A stretch of 64,000 nucleotides of DNA from Allorhizocola sp044869915 (GCA_044869915.1 JBIOYB010000369.1:5236-69235); one strand, 5' to 3'. Positions 8,740 to 17,162 are shown, counted from the stretch's first letter. The notes: generated by a model not told the origin, from the letters alone. Numbers and translations are program-made.

Positions 8740-9999
8740 GTGCGAAATGCGCTAGCCGCAAGGGTGCGCGCGCTGGGCATCCCGCTGCTCGACCTCGGAT
8801 TGGCCGTCGGATGCACGTCGGTGGCGATCCTGATCGGCAGGGAGGAACACCAGCAGTGGCTCCCGCTCGACACCACCGGCTATGTGCTGACCGTGCTGGC
8901 CAACATGCCGATCGCGTTCCGCCGGCGCGCCCCGATCATTGTCGTGCTGTGCTGCTCCGCCGCCTGGCTGGCGTTCATCCACCTGGGATATTTTCCCGCG
9001 CTGAACGTGTATGGCTGCCTGGTCGCGTACTACACGGTGGCATCGGTCTATCCGCCCAAGGTCGCCATCCCGCTCGGCGGCCTCGGCTCGGCGATCTGGT
9101 TCTACGCCGGCGTGACGTCCGAGGGCTCGTCGATGGCGAGCGTGCTCGCCATGTGCGTGATGTTCACCGCCGTGATCTGGAAGTTCGGCGACAACGCCCG
9201 CCGGCTCGCGCTGCAAAACCGGGAAATGGCCGTGCTGAGCGAACAGCTGCGCGCCGAGCAGGCCGAACGGGCCAGGCAGGCGATCATCGAGGAGCGCATG
9301 CGCATCGCCGGTGAGGTGCACGACATCGTGGCCCATCATCTTTCGGTGGTGTCGGTGCAGGCCAATCTCAGCCGGTACGTCTTCGCCTCAGACCCGCAGG
9401 CCGCCCGCGACGCGATGGATGTCATCGCCATGTCCGCGCGCGAGGGGCAGGAGCAGCTGCGCGTGATGCTGGGCCTGCTCCGCGCGCCGATGGACGCCGG
9501 CGGCGAGATGCCCGCGTCGTCCTCCAGCGGGCTCGCCCATCTCGGCGAGCTCGTGGCGCGAGTCCGCGCGGCGGGCCTGCCCGTCGACGTCAGGGTCACG
9601 GGCCCGATCGAGGCGCTGCCGCCAGGCCACGACCTGTGCGCCTATCGCGTGATCCAGGAGTCGCTGACGAACATTTTGAAGCACGCGATGCCCGCCGCGG
9701 CCACGATCACCGTGGAGCGTACGCCCGGCGAGCTGGAGGTGCGCGTCATCAACAGCCGGAGGCCGGTGCTCATGGCGCGCGCTCCGCGGCCGGCGGACAT
9801 CGGCAGCGGCACCGGCGTGGGGCACGGCCTGATCGGCATGCGGCGGCGGGCCGAGGCCTACGGCGGCACGCTGTCCGCCGGACCGCGCGGCGGCGGGGGC
9901 TTCGAGGTCGCGCTGTGGCTGCCGATCCCGGCCGCCGAGGCGAGCGAAGGGCTGCCGCGCGAGCCGCGGCAAAGAGTGGCTGCCGACTTCGGTCACTGA
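8740..9999 (+). CDS. Sensor histidine kinase, NarX/DesK-like (HisKA_3)
   Basis: 419 residues. Five or six hydrophobic segments occupy residues 12-150, so sensing is likely in or near the membrane. A coiled linker (about 155-185) follows, then the HisKA_3 dimerisation domain with ERMRIAGEVHDIVAHHLS, where H194 is the expected phospho-acceptor. The HATPase domain includes the N-box region (VIQESLTNILKHA) and a glycine-rich GHGLIGMRRR loop. The normal end of such kinases is ...VALWLPIP; here about 25 more residues (AAEASEGLPR...) come from the first copies of a 61-bp tandem repeat. The start is GTG, used leaderless. The partner is the divergent regulator. Confidence 0.92.
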   Translation: MRNALAARVRALGIPLLDLGLAVGCTSVAILIGREEHQQWLPLDTTGYVLTVLANMPIAFRRRAPIIVVLCCSAAWLAFIHLGYFPALNVYGCLVAYYTVASVYPPKVAIPLGGLGSAIWFYAGVTSEGSSMASVLAMCVMFTAVIWKFGDNARRLALQNREMAVLSEQLRAEQAERARQAIIEERMRIAGEVHDIVAHHLSVVSVQANLSRYVFASDPQAARDAMDVIAMSAREGQEQLRVMLGLLRAPMDAGGEMPASSSSGLAHLGELVARVRAAGLPVDVRVTGPIEALPPGHDLCAYRVIQESLTNILKHAMPAAATITVERTPGELEVRVINSRRPVLMARAPRPADIGSGTGVGHGLIGMRRRAEAYGGTLSAGPRGGGGFEVALWLPIPAAEASEGLPREPRQRVAADFGH

Positions 10000-10120
10000 G
10001 GCGAGCGAGGAGCCGCCGCGCGAGCCGCGGCAAAGAGTGGCTGCCGATCCCGGTCGCTGAGGCGAGCGAGGGGCTGCCGCGCGGGCTTCAGCAAAGAGTG
10101 GCTGCCGATCCCGGCCGCTA
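9915..10120. repeat. 61-bp tandem repeat at the 3' end of the kinase gene
   Basis: Units starting with gtggctgccga lie at 9915, 9976 and 10037, with a partial unit from 10098; the spacing is exactly 61 bp. The first unit encodes the kinase C-terminus and the stop lies in the second. The rest of the repeat fills most of the 160-bp space between the convergent kinase and YidC genes. Copies differ at several positions (for example gatcccggtcgct versus gacttcggtcact), so the expansion is not brand new. I see nothing else in 10000-10159. Confidence 0.9.
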
Positions 10121-10159
10121 GCCCGGATGCGAGTAGGGAACGGCAGCCGCCGCACGGCC

Positions 10160-10777
10160 TCAGCCGGACAGGTGTCTAAACGCGACAGTCTGGGCCACGG
10201 TCCAGGCCGTCGAGGTGACGATGTAAAGCGTTGCGGCCAGCGGGAGGAACGCGACACTGAGCATGGACAGGTAGGGGAAAACGCGGGCGACGCCCTTGAG
10301 CGGCTCGCGCGGCAGGCGCGACTGCGCGTAACCGATGGCTGCCAGCAGGATCAGCGCGCCCGCGAACACGGCCAGGTGCGCCGGATCGAGCGGGAACAGG
10401 TGCGCCTGCAGCGGTACGCCCAGCAGGGTGTGCAGGCCCAGCGTGGGGGACAGGAACGCCTGGTAGAGCGAGGCGAACACGGGTAGCTGGACGAGCATGG
10501 GCAGGCAGCCGCGCGCCAGGCTCCCGCCCTCGGCGCCGTAGAGCTCTTTGAGCTCGGCGTCGAGCCGCTTCTGGTTGTCTGCATGGCGCTTTTGCAGCTC
10601 GGCCACGCGCCCGAACAGTGCGACTCTGCGCTGATCGGCGCGATATTGCAGGTATCCAATGGGCGTCAAGAAAATTCTGATCAGGACGGTCGCGAGGACG
10701 ATGGCGGCCGCGGCGCCGGCGATGGGCATGAGCAGGGTGATGAGGGCGTGCGCGGGCACGCCAAGCGGTTCAAGCAT
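10160..10777 (-). CDS. YidC/Oxa1-family membrane insertase, short paralogue
   Basis: 205 residues with about five hydrophobic segments (roughly 15-38, 85-110, 120-150, 165-190). The family hallmark, a proline-rich helix in the conserved core, reads GCLPMLVQLPVFASLYQAF. The cytoplasmic hairpin is the charged stretch RADQRRVALFGRVAELQKRH. It lacks the large periplasmic domain and basic tail of the housekeeping YidC, so it is probably a secondary, specialised insertase. ATG 10777 has a GGAG 8-10 nt upstream. It lies 43 bp downstream of a DUF6412-like gene on the same strand, a pairing I recall from actinomycetes. It inserts membrane proteins with or without Sec; its clients are unknown. Confidence 0.9.
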   Translation of the reverse strand: MLEPLGVPAHALITLLMPIAGAAAAIVLATVLIRIFLTPIGYLQYRADQRRVALFGRVAELQKRHADNQKRLDAELKELYGAEGGSLARGCLPMLVQLPVFASLYQAFLSPTLGLHTLLGVPLQAHLFPLDPAHLAVFAGALILLAAIGYAQSRLPREPLKGVARVFPYLSMLSVAFLPLAATLYIVTSTAWTVAQTVAFRHLSG

Positions 10778-10820
10778 TTTGCGGGCTCCAGATGAAGGGT
10801 GGATGAGGGGCTCTGGGAAC

Positions 10821-11069
10821 TCAGCCCTGATCTGGAGCTCTGGGGCGCGGCCGGCCCGGCGCGTCGGGGTCGCTGTGTCGCAGGTAGACGGTCTCGGTGC
10901 GCCTGCCGGAGCCGCCTGGCGGGAGCGCGTGCCCGGCCAACGAGGGCCGGGGCCGCATGCCCGCGAGCAGCGCCACGCACAGGGCGGCGACGGTGAGGGT
11001 CAGGATGCTCGGCAGGCTCGGCTGCTGGATCGCGAACGCCGCGATCGCCAGCGTGACGAGTTGGAGCAT
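10821..11069 (-). CDS. Small membrane protein, DUF6412-like
   Basis: 82 residues: two hydrophobic helices (about 3-15 and 22-40) followed by a polar tail ending in TVYLRHSDPDAPGRPRPRAP. The 'DPDAPGRxRPRAPxxG' tail is what I associate with the DUF6412 family next to small yidC genes; this is from memory, not a search. It precedes yidC by 43 bp and is likely co-transcribed, so it may be a partner or client of the insertase. The start ATG is preceded by TAGTCT and 6 nt, suggesting a leaderless message. Confidence 0.75.
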   Translation of the reverse strand: MLQLVTLAIAAFAIQQPSLPSILTLTVAALCVALLAGMRPRPSLAGHALPPGGSGRRTETVYLRHSDPDAPGRPRPRAPDQG

Positions 11070-11081
11070 GGCGCCAGACTA
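11070..11081 (-). promoter_or_regulatory. Leaderless -10 box for the DUF6412/yidC operon
   Basis: On the minus strand TAGTCT (11081-11076) is followed by GGCGCC and then the ATG at 11069. A -10 box 6 nt before the start implies transcription starting at or within one base of the ATG. No Shine-Dalgarno is present. I see no clear -35. Confidence 0.45.
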
Positions 11082-11113
11082 GCGCCAGAAGTCAATGAGC
11101 GGATCGCCTTTAA

Positions 11114-11147
11114 GGGCGATCCGCTCGCGACTTGCTTTAGCAGGAGC
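11114..11147 (+). repeat. 34-nt intergenic element, copy A
   Basis: Matches positions 12258-12291 at 32 of 34 bases, in the same orientation; the only differences are the inverted dinucleotide tc/ct. The core is gcgacttgctttagcagg followed by agc. In copy A the left part also forms a hairpin with the sequence just before it (ggatcgcc at 11101-11108 pairs with ggcgatcc at 11115-11122). The element lies between the DUF6412 promoter and the M23 terminator. Confidence 0.85.
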
Positions 11148-11157
11148 AGGGAATGGA

Positions 11158-11183
11158 GCGCCCATCCCGGCACGGATGGGCGC
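11158..11183 (-). terminator. Perfect hairpin downstream of the M23 gene
   Basis: Arms gcgcccatcc (11158-11167) and ggatgggcgc (11174-11183) are a perfect 10-bp inverted repeat with a 6-nt loop. It lies 31 bp past the stop of the M23 gene. There is no U-tract, which is common for actinobacterial terminators. Confidence 0.65.
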
Positions 11184-11213
11184 CCTTTCCCTTGCCAAGG
11201 ACAGGGGGAGTCC

Positions 11214-11999
11214 TTAGCAGGTCGGCACACCAGGCAGCACCGCCGCCGGGTGGTCGATGTAGATGTTGGTCATGAACCCGTTCGGTGACTCCAGCTTGGC
11301 CCACCAGTTGTTGGTGTAGCCCTCGGCCGTGACGGTGTCGCCCTGCTTCTGGCACACCACCTTCACGTGCGTCGGCCCGGCCAGCGTGCCGACCACGGCT
11401 GCGGCCAGACGCGCGTCCGCGCGCACCCGCACACCGCTTCCCCATGTCCAGAACCAGGTTCCGCCGCCGCCGCACCCGTTGTCGCTCGTGATCGACTTGA
11501 CGCCGTACGAGCCCGGGTAGGGCGCCAGCGAGACGCCGTTGATCCGGATGGTCTGGCCGACCCCGTTGAGGAGCTGTTCGTAGTGGATGTGCGCACCGGA
11601 GGAATTGCCGGTGCTCCCGGTCGTCCCGATCTGCTGGCCCTGGCTGACCGCCTGCCCGTTCGCCACGGAGTAGCTGGCGAGATGGAAGTAGTAGGTCTTC
11701 CAGCCGCCACCGTGGTCGATCACGATGTACTGGCCGGCCCCGCCCGGTTGGTTGTACCGGTAGGCGGTGCCCGCGGCGGACGCCAGGTTGGGCGTTCCCG
11801 CGGTGCCGCCACCGTTGCGGACGAAGTCCAGCGCCAGTCGCACTTCAGCGCTGTGGTGGCTGTAGGTCCAGCTCTGGCCGCACGGGAACGGCGCCTTGAA
11901 GTTGGGTGCTGCCGAGGCCGGTGCCTGGCCGGTGACGATGACGGCGATGGAGGCCGTGATCGTGACGAGGGCAGCGACCACGGATCGCCTTACTCGCAT
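11214..11999 (-). CDS. Secreted M23-family metallopeptidase with C-terminal SH3-like domain
   Basis: 261 residues. I chose ATG 11999 because GGGAGG precedes it and a clean signal peptide follows (MRVRRSVVAALVTITASIAV..., cleavage near APASA-AP at residue 31). The M23 zinc ligands are visible: a His in YSHHSAEVRLALDF (H48/H49) with D58, H106 in FHLAS, and H137/H139 in the HIHY motif. About 75 C-terminal residues, with VRVRADARLAAAVVGTL and NNWWAKL, resemble a bacterial SH3 domain that would bind the cell wall. The enzyme would cut peptidoglycan cross-bridges or another peptide outside the cell. It stands alone, followed by a hairpin terminator. The first metal motif is longer than the canonical HxGxD. 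Confidence 0.92.
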   Translation of the reverse strand: MRVRRSVVAALVTITASIAVIVTGQAPASAAPNFKAPFPCGQSWTYSHHSAEVRLALDFVRNGGGTAGTPNLASAAGTAYRYNQPGGAGQYIVIDHGGGWKTYYFHLASYSVANGQAVSQGQQIGTTGSTGNSSGAHIHYEQLLNGVGQTIRINGVSLAPYPGSYGVKSITSDNGCGGGGTWFWTWGSGVRVRADARLAAAVVGTLAGPTHVKVVCQKQGDTVTAEGYTNNWWAKLESPNGFMTNIYIDHPAAVLPGVPTC

Positions 12000-12299
12000 A
12001 CTTCGTTCCTCCCTTGAAACGTGTGGGGTCACGCTAGGGCGCGCGAGCGCGAGTTGATCGGGAGCTTCGGGCCTGGCCGAAACGATCTGACAATCTTGGG
12101 GTAGAGTGTCAGTGCGGATCGCCGACGGCGGCATCCTGACGATCTTGAAAACGCAAGTGAGGAATCGCGACGGACTGCCAACACCGCAGATCCGCCAAGC
12201 GATACCTCACCAGCGCACGCAGTGGTCAAGATCGGGCTTGGATGGCGTCGTCCTCCGGGGCGATCCGCCTGCGACTTGCTTTAGCAGGAGCGAGAATTA
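12000..12299. promoter_or_regulatory. 300-bp intergenic region with direct repeat, inverted repeat and copy B of the 34-nt element
   Basis: This gap serves the divergent M23 gene and TetR gene. CTGACRATCTTG occurs twice as a direct repeat (12087-12098 and 12136-12147). The first copy's CTGACA also pairs with TGTCAG at 12107-12112. These are plausible operator half-sites for the adjacent TetR regulator. I see no ORF with convincing codon bias here. Confidence 0.4.
12258..12291 (+). repeat. 34-nt intergenic element, copy B, carrying the TetR ribosome-binding site
   Basis: 32 of 34 bases match copy A at 11114-11147. Its end supplies the AGGAG that serves as Shine-Dalgarno for the TetR ATG at 12300. 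In copy A the same AGGAGC also lies a few bases before an ATG (11153), but that frame runs antisense to the M23 gene and has no coding character. Confidence 0.85.
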
Positions 12300-12815
12300 A
12301 TGTCGACTGAGCGCGTGCGGGTGATCCTCGACGCGGCATACCGGTGCTTCGCCCGCCACGGCGCGCGGCGCACGACGATGGACGACATCGCGGCCGAGGC
12401 GGGCCTGTCGCGCCCGGCCGTGTATCAATACGTCCGCAATAAGGACGATGTGTTCGAGCGCCTGACCCGGCGCCTGTTCGAGGAGTCGCTCGCTCGGGCG
12501 CGCGCCGCCGCGGCCGCGCCGGGTGACCGTTTTTCGCGCCTCGAAGGCGTTTTGAGTACCAGACTGGAATTGGTGTTAAAGCTCTTGAAGGACAGCCCGC
12601 ACCACGCCGCCGAGCTGGTGGGTCGCGGCGCGGCCTACGAGGCCCAGCTGCGCGAGCTGGTGACGGGCGTGCTGGACGGGTCGGCGGAGCTGGCCGAGCT
12701 GCTGCTGGCGTTTGCCCGCGGGCTGGAGACCGACCTGTCCGACCCTGACACGGCCCGGGCGCGCCTGCGCGAGGGCATAAGAATATTTTCCGCGGGAATA
12801 GAAAGCGTGCGATGA
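12300..12815 (+). CDS. TetR/AcrR-family transcriptional regulator
   Basis: 171 residues. The N-terminal helix-turn-helix (about 8-55) has the family pattern ILDAAYRCFARHG...TTMDDIAAEAGLSRPAVYQYVRNKDDVF. The rest is a helical ligand-binding domain with no recognisable pocket. The start ATG has AGGAG about 10 nt upstream, inside the repeated 34-nt element. The stop overlaps the ATG of the metallo-beta-lactamase-fold gene (ATGA at 12812), so the pair is coupled. A repressor of its own operon is the usual role, and the CTGACRATCTTG repeats upstream are candidate operators. Confidence 0.92.
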   Translation: MSTERVRVILDAAYRCFARHGARRTTMDDIAAEAGLSRPAVYQYVRNKDDVFERLTRRLFEESLARARAAAAAPGDRFSRLEGVLSTRLELVLKLLKDSPHHAAELVGRGAAYEAQLRELVTGVLDGSAELAELLLAFARGLETDLSDPDTARARLREGIRIFSAGIESVR

Positions 12816-13846
12816 GACCACTTCGATCCATGGGCGCCAAGCCCGATCCGGCCGCGATGAGCCGCTCGGCTCATTTCGATGGGCACCGGTTCCACAATTC
12901 GACGCCGAGCGCGGTGATGCCGCCGGACTCCGCCCGCAAGATCTTCCGGGAGTTGGTCTTCGGCAAACAGATGCGCCGCCCGTCGAGTCCGATCCCGGTG
13001 GTCACGCCCGCCGACTGGGCGCTCGAGGCGGGCGGGCTGAGCGCGGTCTGGCTCGGACACGCATCGACGCTGATCGAGATCGAGGGGCGGCGTGTGCTGG
13101 TCGACCCGGTGTGGAGCGAGCGCTGCTCGCCGAGCCGGATCGCCGGACCAAAACGCTTGCACCCCATGCCGTTGGCGCTGGGCGAGCTGCCGCCGCTGGA
13201 CGCGATCCTGATCTCGCACGATCACTACGACCACCTGGACATGGAGACGGTCGTTGCCCTGTCGGGGCTTGCGCCCACGGTACCGTTCCTCGTGCCGTTG
13301 GGGGTCGGCGCGCACCTGCGGCGCTGGGGCGTGCCGGGCGAGCGCATCGTCGAGCTCGACTGGGATGAGGAGCACACGCTTGACAAAGGCCTGCGGCTCG
13401 TGGCCACCGAGGCGCGCCACTTCTCCGGGCGCGGGTTCACGCGTAACGAGACACTGTGGGGCTCGTGGGTGATCGCGGGGGAGCGGCGGCGCGTCTTCTA
13501 CACGGGCGACACCGGCTACTTCCCCGGCTTCGCCGAGATCGGGTCGCAGCACGGCCCGTTCGACCTCACCCTGATCCAAATCGGGGCTTATAGTCCATAT
13601 TGGCCGGACATTCACATGACGCCCGAGGAGGCCATCGCCACGCACCTGGACGTGCGGGGCGGGCTGCTGCTGCCGGTGCACTGGGCGACGTTCAACCTGG
13701 CGCTGCACTCGTGGAGCGAGCCGGTGGACCGCCTCTGGGTGGCGGCCAAGGAGCAGGACATCGCGCTCGTGGTGCCGCGGCCCGGCGAGCGTCTGAAAGC
13801 CGACGACCCGATCGAGGTAGACGGGTGGTGGCAGGCCATCGCGTGA
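12812..13846 (+). CDS. Metallo-beta-lactamase-fold hydrolase, NAPE-PLD/UlaG-like
   Basis: 344 residues. The zinc signature HDHYDH is at residues 136-141 (HxHxDH). Further ligands fit ARHFSGRG (His near 208), FYTGDTGY (Asp near 230) and PVHWATF (His near 286). The early WLGHAST and VLVDPVWSERCSP motifs are typical of the NAPE-phospholipase D-like branch, which hydrolyses phosphodiesters or lactones. The substrate is unknown. It is coupled to the upstream TetR gene and 15 bp from the SDR gene, suggesting one transcript for a small catabolic or detoxification unit. Confidence 0.9.
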   Translation: MRPLRSMGAKPDPAAMSRSAHFDGHRFHNSTPSAVMPPDSARKIFRELVFGKQMRRPSSPIPVVTPADWALEAGGLSAVWLGHASTLIEIEGRRVLVDPVWSERCSPSRIAGPKRLHPMPLALGELPPLDAILISHDHYDHLDMETVVALSGLAPTVPFLVPLGVGAHLRRWGVPGERIVELDWDEEHTLDKGLRLVATEARHFSGRGFTRNETLWGSWVIAGERRRVFYTGDTGYFPGFAEIGSQHGPFDLTLIQIGAYSPYWPDIHMTPEEAIATHLDVRGGLLLPVHWATFNLALHSWSEPVDRLWVAAKEQDIALVVPRPGERLKADDPIEVDGWWQAIA

Positions 13847-13861
13847 TGGCACCATCCAGGC

Positions 13862-14653
13862 ATGACTAATCGTCGATGGCTGGTGACGGGGTGCTCCAGC
13901 GGACTCGGCCACGCCCTGGCCACCCATCTGGTGGCAAAGGGCGACCCCGTGCTCGCCACCGCGCGCGATCTGTCCGGTTTGGACTTCCCGGACATGGCGC
14001 GGCTCGACGTGCGCGACCCGCGGCAGTGCCAGGACGCGGTCGACCTGGCCGTGCAGCGCTTCGGCGGCATCGACGTGCTGGTCAACAACGCCGGCTACGG
14101 CCAGATGGGCGTGGTGGAGGAGATCTCCGACGCCGAGCTGTCCGGGCAGTTCGAGACCAACGTGTTCGGCCCGTGGCGGCTGATCCGGCTCGTGCTCCCG
14201 CACTGGCGGGCGCAGGGCGGCGGGCACGCCGTCTTCACCTCCTCCATCTCCGGCTCACTGCCGCTGCCCAACCTGTCCGCCTATACCGCGAGCAAGTTCG
14301 CGCTCGAGGGGATGGCCGAGTCGCTGGCGCAGGACGCGGCCATGTTCGGCGTGAAGGTGACCATCCTGCAGCTGGGCGGCTTCGCGACCGACTACGGCAA
14401 GAAGGCCGCGGACCCGGGCCGGCGCCTGCCCGAATACGCGCCAGTCGCCGCCGACGTGGTGTCCCTGGTCCGCGGGCTGGCCGACAACCCGGAGTGCTTC
14501 CCGCCCTCGGCGTTCGCGGAAATGATGACGCGCCTGGTGGACATGCCCGACCCGCCGCTGCGCCTGCCCTACGGCGGGAAGGCACGCGAATACCTCGACG
14601 AGGCGTTGTCGGCGCGCCGGCGGGCCTTCGACTCGGCGCCTAGCCTGGTATGA
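13862..14653 (+). CDS. Short-chain dehydrogenase/reductase (SDR), copy 1
   Basis: 263 residues of the classical SDR family. The cofactor motif is TGCSSGLG (residues 9-16), NNAG is at 75-78, the catalytic serine is about S128, and YTASK gives Y141/K145. An acidic residue after strand 2 is not evident, and ATARD suggests NADP(H). The stop overlaps the convergent polysaccharide lyase gene by 14 bp. It aligns without gaps over at least 150 residues to the SDR at 48324-49103 (about 112 of 150 identical by hand count), so the two are paralogues on either side of the lyase/giant block. The substrate is unknown. Confidence 0.93.
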   Translation: MTNRRWLVTGCSSGLGHALATHLVAKGDPVLATARDLSGLDFPDMARLDVRDPRQCQDAVDLAVQRFGGIDVLVNNAGYGQMGVVEEISDAELSGQFETNVFGPWRLIRLVLPHWRAQGGGHAVFTSSISGSLPLPNLSAYTASKFALEGMAESLAQDAAMFGVKVTILQLGGFATDYGKKAADPGRRLPEYAPVAADVVSLVRGLADNPECFPPSAFAEMMTRLVDMPDPPLRLPYGGKAREYLDEALSARRRAFDSAPSLV

Positions 14654-17162
14654 GTTTGACGGTGAAGCTCCGGCCATAGGCGTGCCGCGTGGTCACCTCG
14701 ATGCGGGTGCCGCCCGGCGTCCAGCGGACCCGGACCGACTCGTCGGCCGACACGACCCGCATCCGGCGCCCGTGGATGGTCACGCCGACGGTGTCGCGCT
14801 GCATCGTAGGGTCGGACACCGCCACTTCAACGAAACGGCCAACACTGCGGGTGATGACCGATGCGGGGCCGTCGATCGTGAAGCGCTCCACGTGGTGCCG
14901 GCCCGGGGTGAAGGCGTTGGCCGCCACCAGATCCAGCCCGGTGTGCTTGACCGCCTGCAGCCGTGCGGTGTTGGACAGCACGCGCAGCGGCCCACCGGCA
15001 TAGGCCCGCAGCTGAGACTGGGAGGCGTGCGGCACGATCGCGTAGGCCATCGAGCCGGGCTGCTCATAGCCGACCGTGAAGACCCGCTTGGTCACGACCG
15101 CGTCGGGATTGGACAGGCGCACGATCCGGCGGCTCGCGGTCACGTCCGCGTGCGTGACCACTGGCGCTTGCCGCCCGTCACAGGAAAGGAAGACGTAGCC
15201 CACGGCCGTGCCCTGCGCGCCGTTGGCATAGCGCAGCCAGGCCAGATCCGCGGAGCCGGTGCCCGACCAGGCGGTGCCGTCGCGCAGCGCGCCCACGACG
15301 GTGGCGCCGTCGGTGGGCGCCGCGATCCGGGCGTCGATGGTCGTGGTCACGGCGCGCCCGGCGGGGTCGCCGACCCCGGCCGCGAGCACCACGATCTCGT
15401 CGTCGAGCAGAAACCACGACTTGATCGCCCGCGCGTTGCGGTATGCCACGAAGTCGGCCGGGAGCTTGCCGGCCTGCTTTTCCTGGTACGCGAAGTCGTC
15501 CGACTGCACGAGGCCCGCCACACCGTAGGCGCCCAGCACGGCCCCGCCCGAGAAAACGTTGGTGCCGCGAGGGAAATAGACGTAACGGTTCTGCGACTCG
15601 GATGACGACGTGAAACCGAGGGCCGGATTCTCGTACCACATGGTGCCGTAAAGCTGCGGGATGGTCTGCCGCTGCTCGACCGGCGCGGTCACACCGGCGA
15701 GCCGGTAGGGCGAAACCGTGGCGTAGTAGTCGACGCCATAGGCCTGCGTCTGATCCTGGCCGGACAGGTAGAGGTAGTGAGCGCCGTCGCCCTGGAACCA
15801 GGGCATCAGGTTCTCACCATTCATGTACTCATACTTGCTGATCCGGCTGGAGCTGCGCGCCAGCGCGAACGCATAGCCGGGGCGCCGGTGGACAGTCTTG
15901 TCCATGGAGTTGAAGGCGATGCAGCGCTCGGCCGGATTGAGATCCTGTGCGGGGATCGCCGTGTTTTCCAGGATTTCTTGGTACCGCGAAATGCTGACCG
16001 GCGACACGAAGGTCGTGGGGTTCAGGGGCTGCCGCGTGCTCTGCCGCACGTGCTTCACATATCCCTTGAGCGCCAAGGCGTCGGCGGCCGTGGCATAGCC
16101 GGAAAGGTCCACGATCGCCTCGACCACCACGGCCACATCGGCATAGCCGGTAGTCGTGCGGGAGACCGCGCGCCCCTTGACGACCTCCATCATCCAGCCC
16201 TCGAAGATGAGCGGGGCGAAGCCGTTGACCACCCAGCCCTGCACGACGCCGACGAGCGTGCCGCCCTGCGCGTAGCCCGTGCCGTCCAGGATCTTGACCG
16301 CCTGCACCACCCGGGTCAGCAGGCTCTTGCCATACGAGCCGGTGTAGGCCACCGACGAGTGCTGGATGAACGAGCCGTCGGCGTAATACCCGTCCGTGAC
16401 ACCGTGGTTGAGCGCATACGGGTCGATCGTGGCAAACACGGTGAGCTGGTCGGCGATCGCCTTGCCGAGCCGCGCATCGTCATTCAAGACGGCGCCCTGC
16501 AGGATCCGGTTGGTGGTGATGTCGGCGAGATTGGCGCCGGTGTGGAAGCGCGAGTCGAGGTCCACGTCGCCGTTCTTGCCGTTACGTAGGTAGGCGTCCA
16601 TCGCTGCGACATAGGTGGCGGCGAGCTCCGGCCGGTAGGCCCGTACCTCGTCGGCGAGCAGGACGAGGGTCCGGCTCACGTCCGTCGAGATGCCGATCTC
16701 CCAGTTGAACCAGTTGCCGTAGTAACCCTTGGACTGATCGCCGTAATAGTTGTCGTAGAGCCAGGCCAGCCCGTCGATGACGCGCCGCTGCACGGTGACG
16801 TTGCCGGACAGGTCGGAGCCCGAGCCGGGGACGCGCGTGGCGAGCGCGATCTCGTACAGGTTCAGGTAGGCCCGCTTGAGGTTGGTGTCGTTGGCGCCCA
16901 GGGCCAGGCCCTTGAACAACTCGCCCGGCCCGGCGGTGTCCATCGCGCTCAGCCAGCCGCGGGCGGTGGTGTCGATGGCCGCCAGCTTCGGCGCGACCTC
17001 GGGGCGTGCGTTGGATTGCGCGGTCCCCGCGAACATCGCGACCGTGTTTTCGATCAGCTTCGGGTGGTCGGCGGGAGCCGCGCTCGCCCGCAGCGGCCGC
17101 GCCACGGCAAGCAGCGCGGCAGCGGGAATCGTGGACAAAACGGCACGTCGCGACATCGACAC
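14640..17162 (-). CDS. Secreted polysaccharide lyase family 8 (hyaluronate/chondroitin/xanthan lyase type)
   Basis: 840 residues from GTG 17162, chosen because GAGG lies 8 nt upstream and MSRRAVLSTIPAAALL gives a twin-arginine-like export signal (cleavage near ASA-AP). The alpha/alpha-toroid domain shows NWFNWEIG (about 150-157), the catalytic asparagine in TGAN (N211), and DGSFIQHSSVAYTGSYG with H268 and Y273. R331 and R335 follow in VVKGRAVSR. NGENLMPWFQGDGAHYLY marks the start of the beta-sandwich domains. All expected catalytic residues are present. PL8 enzymes cleave uronic-acid polysaccharides such as hyaluronan, chondroitin or xanthan by beta-elimination; which one is not decidable here. 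It is transcribed divergently from the giant gene. Confidence 0.94.
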   Translation of the reverse strand: MSMSRRAVLSTIPAAALLAVARPLRASAAPADHPKLIENTVAMFAGTAQSNARPEVAPKLAAIDTTARGWLSAMDTAGPGELFKGLALGANDTNLKRAYLNLYEIALATRVPGSGSDLSGNVTVQRRVIDGLAWLYDNYYGDQSKGYYGNWFNWEIGISTDVSRTLVLLADEVRAYRPELAATYVAAMDAYLRNGKNGDVDLDSRFHTGANLADITTNRILQGAVLNDDARLGKAIADQLTVFATIDPYALNHGVTDGYYADGSFIQHSSVAYTGSYGKSLLTRVVQAVKILDGTGYAQGGTLVGVVQGWVVNGFAPLIFEGWMMEVVKGRAVSRTTTGYADVAVVVEAIVDLSGYATAADALALKGYVKHVRQSTRQPLNPTTFVSPVSISRYQEILENTAIPAQDLNPAERCIAFNSMDKTVHRRPGYAFALARSSSRISKYEYMNGENLMPWFQGDGAHYLYLSGQDQTQAYGVDYYATVSPYRLAGVTAPVEQRQTIPQLYGTMWYENPALGFTSSSESQNRYVYFPRGTNVFSGGAVLGAYGVAGLVQSDDFAYQEKQAGKLPADFVAYRNARAIKSWFLLDDEIVVLAAGVGDPAGRAVTTTIDARIAAPTDGATVVGALRDGTAWSGTGSADLAWLRYANGAQGTAVGYVFLSCDGRQAPVVTHADVTASRRIVRLSNPDAVVTKRVFTVGYEQPGSMAYAIVPHASQSQLRAYAGGPLRVLSNTARLQAVKHTGLDLVAANAFTPGRHHVERFTIDGPASVITRSVGRFVEVAVSDPTMQRDTVGVTIHGRRMRVVSADESVRVRWTPGGTRIEVTTRHAYGRSFTVKLIPG

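Noticed and set aside
11153..11280. ORF after copy A of the 34-nt element (ATG 11153)
   Set aside because: It runs through the terminator hairpin and antisense to the M23 gene, with no protein-like features.
12000..12134. 45-codon N-terminal extension of the M23 peptidase
   Set aside because: It precedes a good Shine-Dalgarno and signal peptide, and would bury the export signal.
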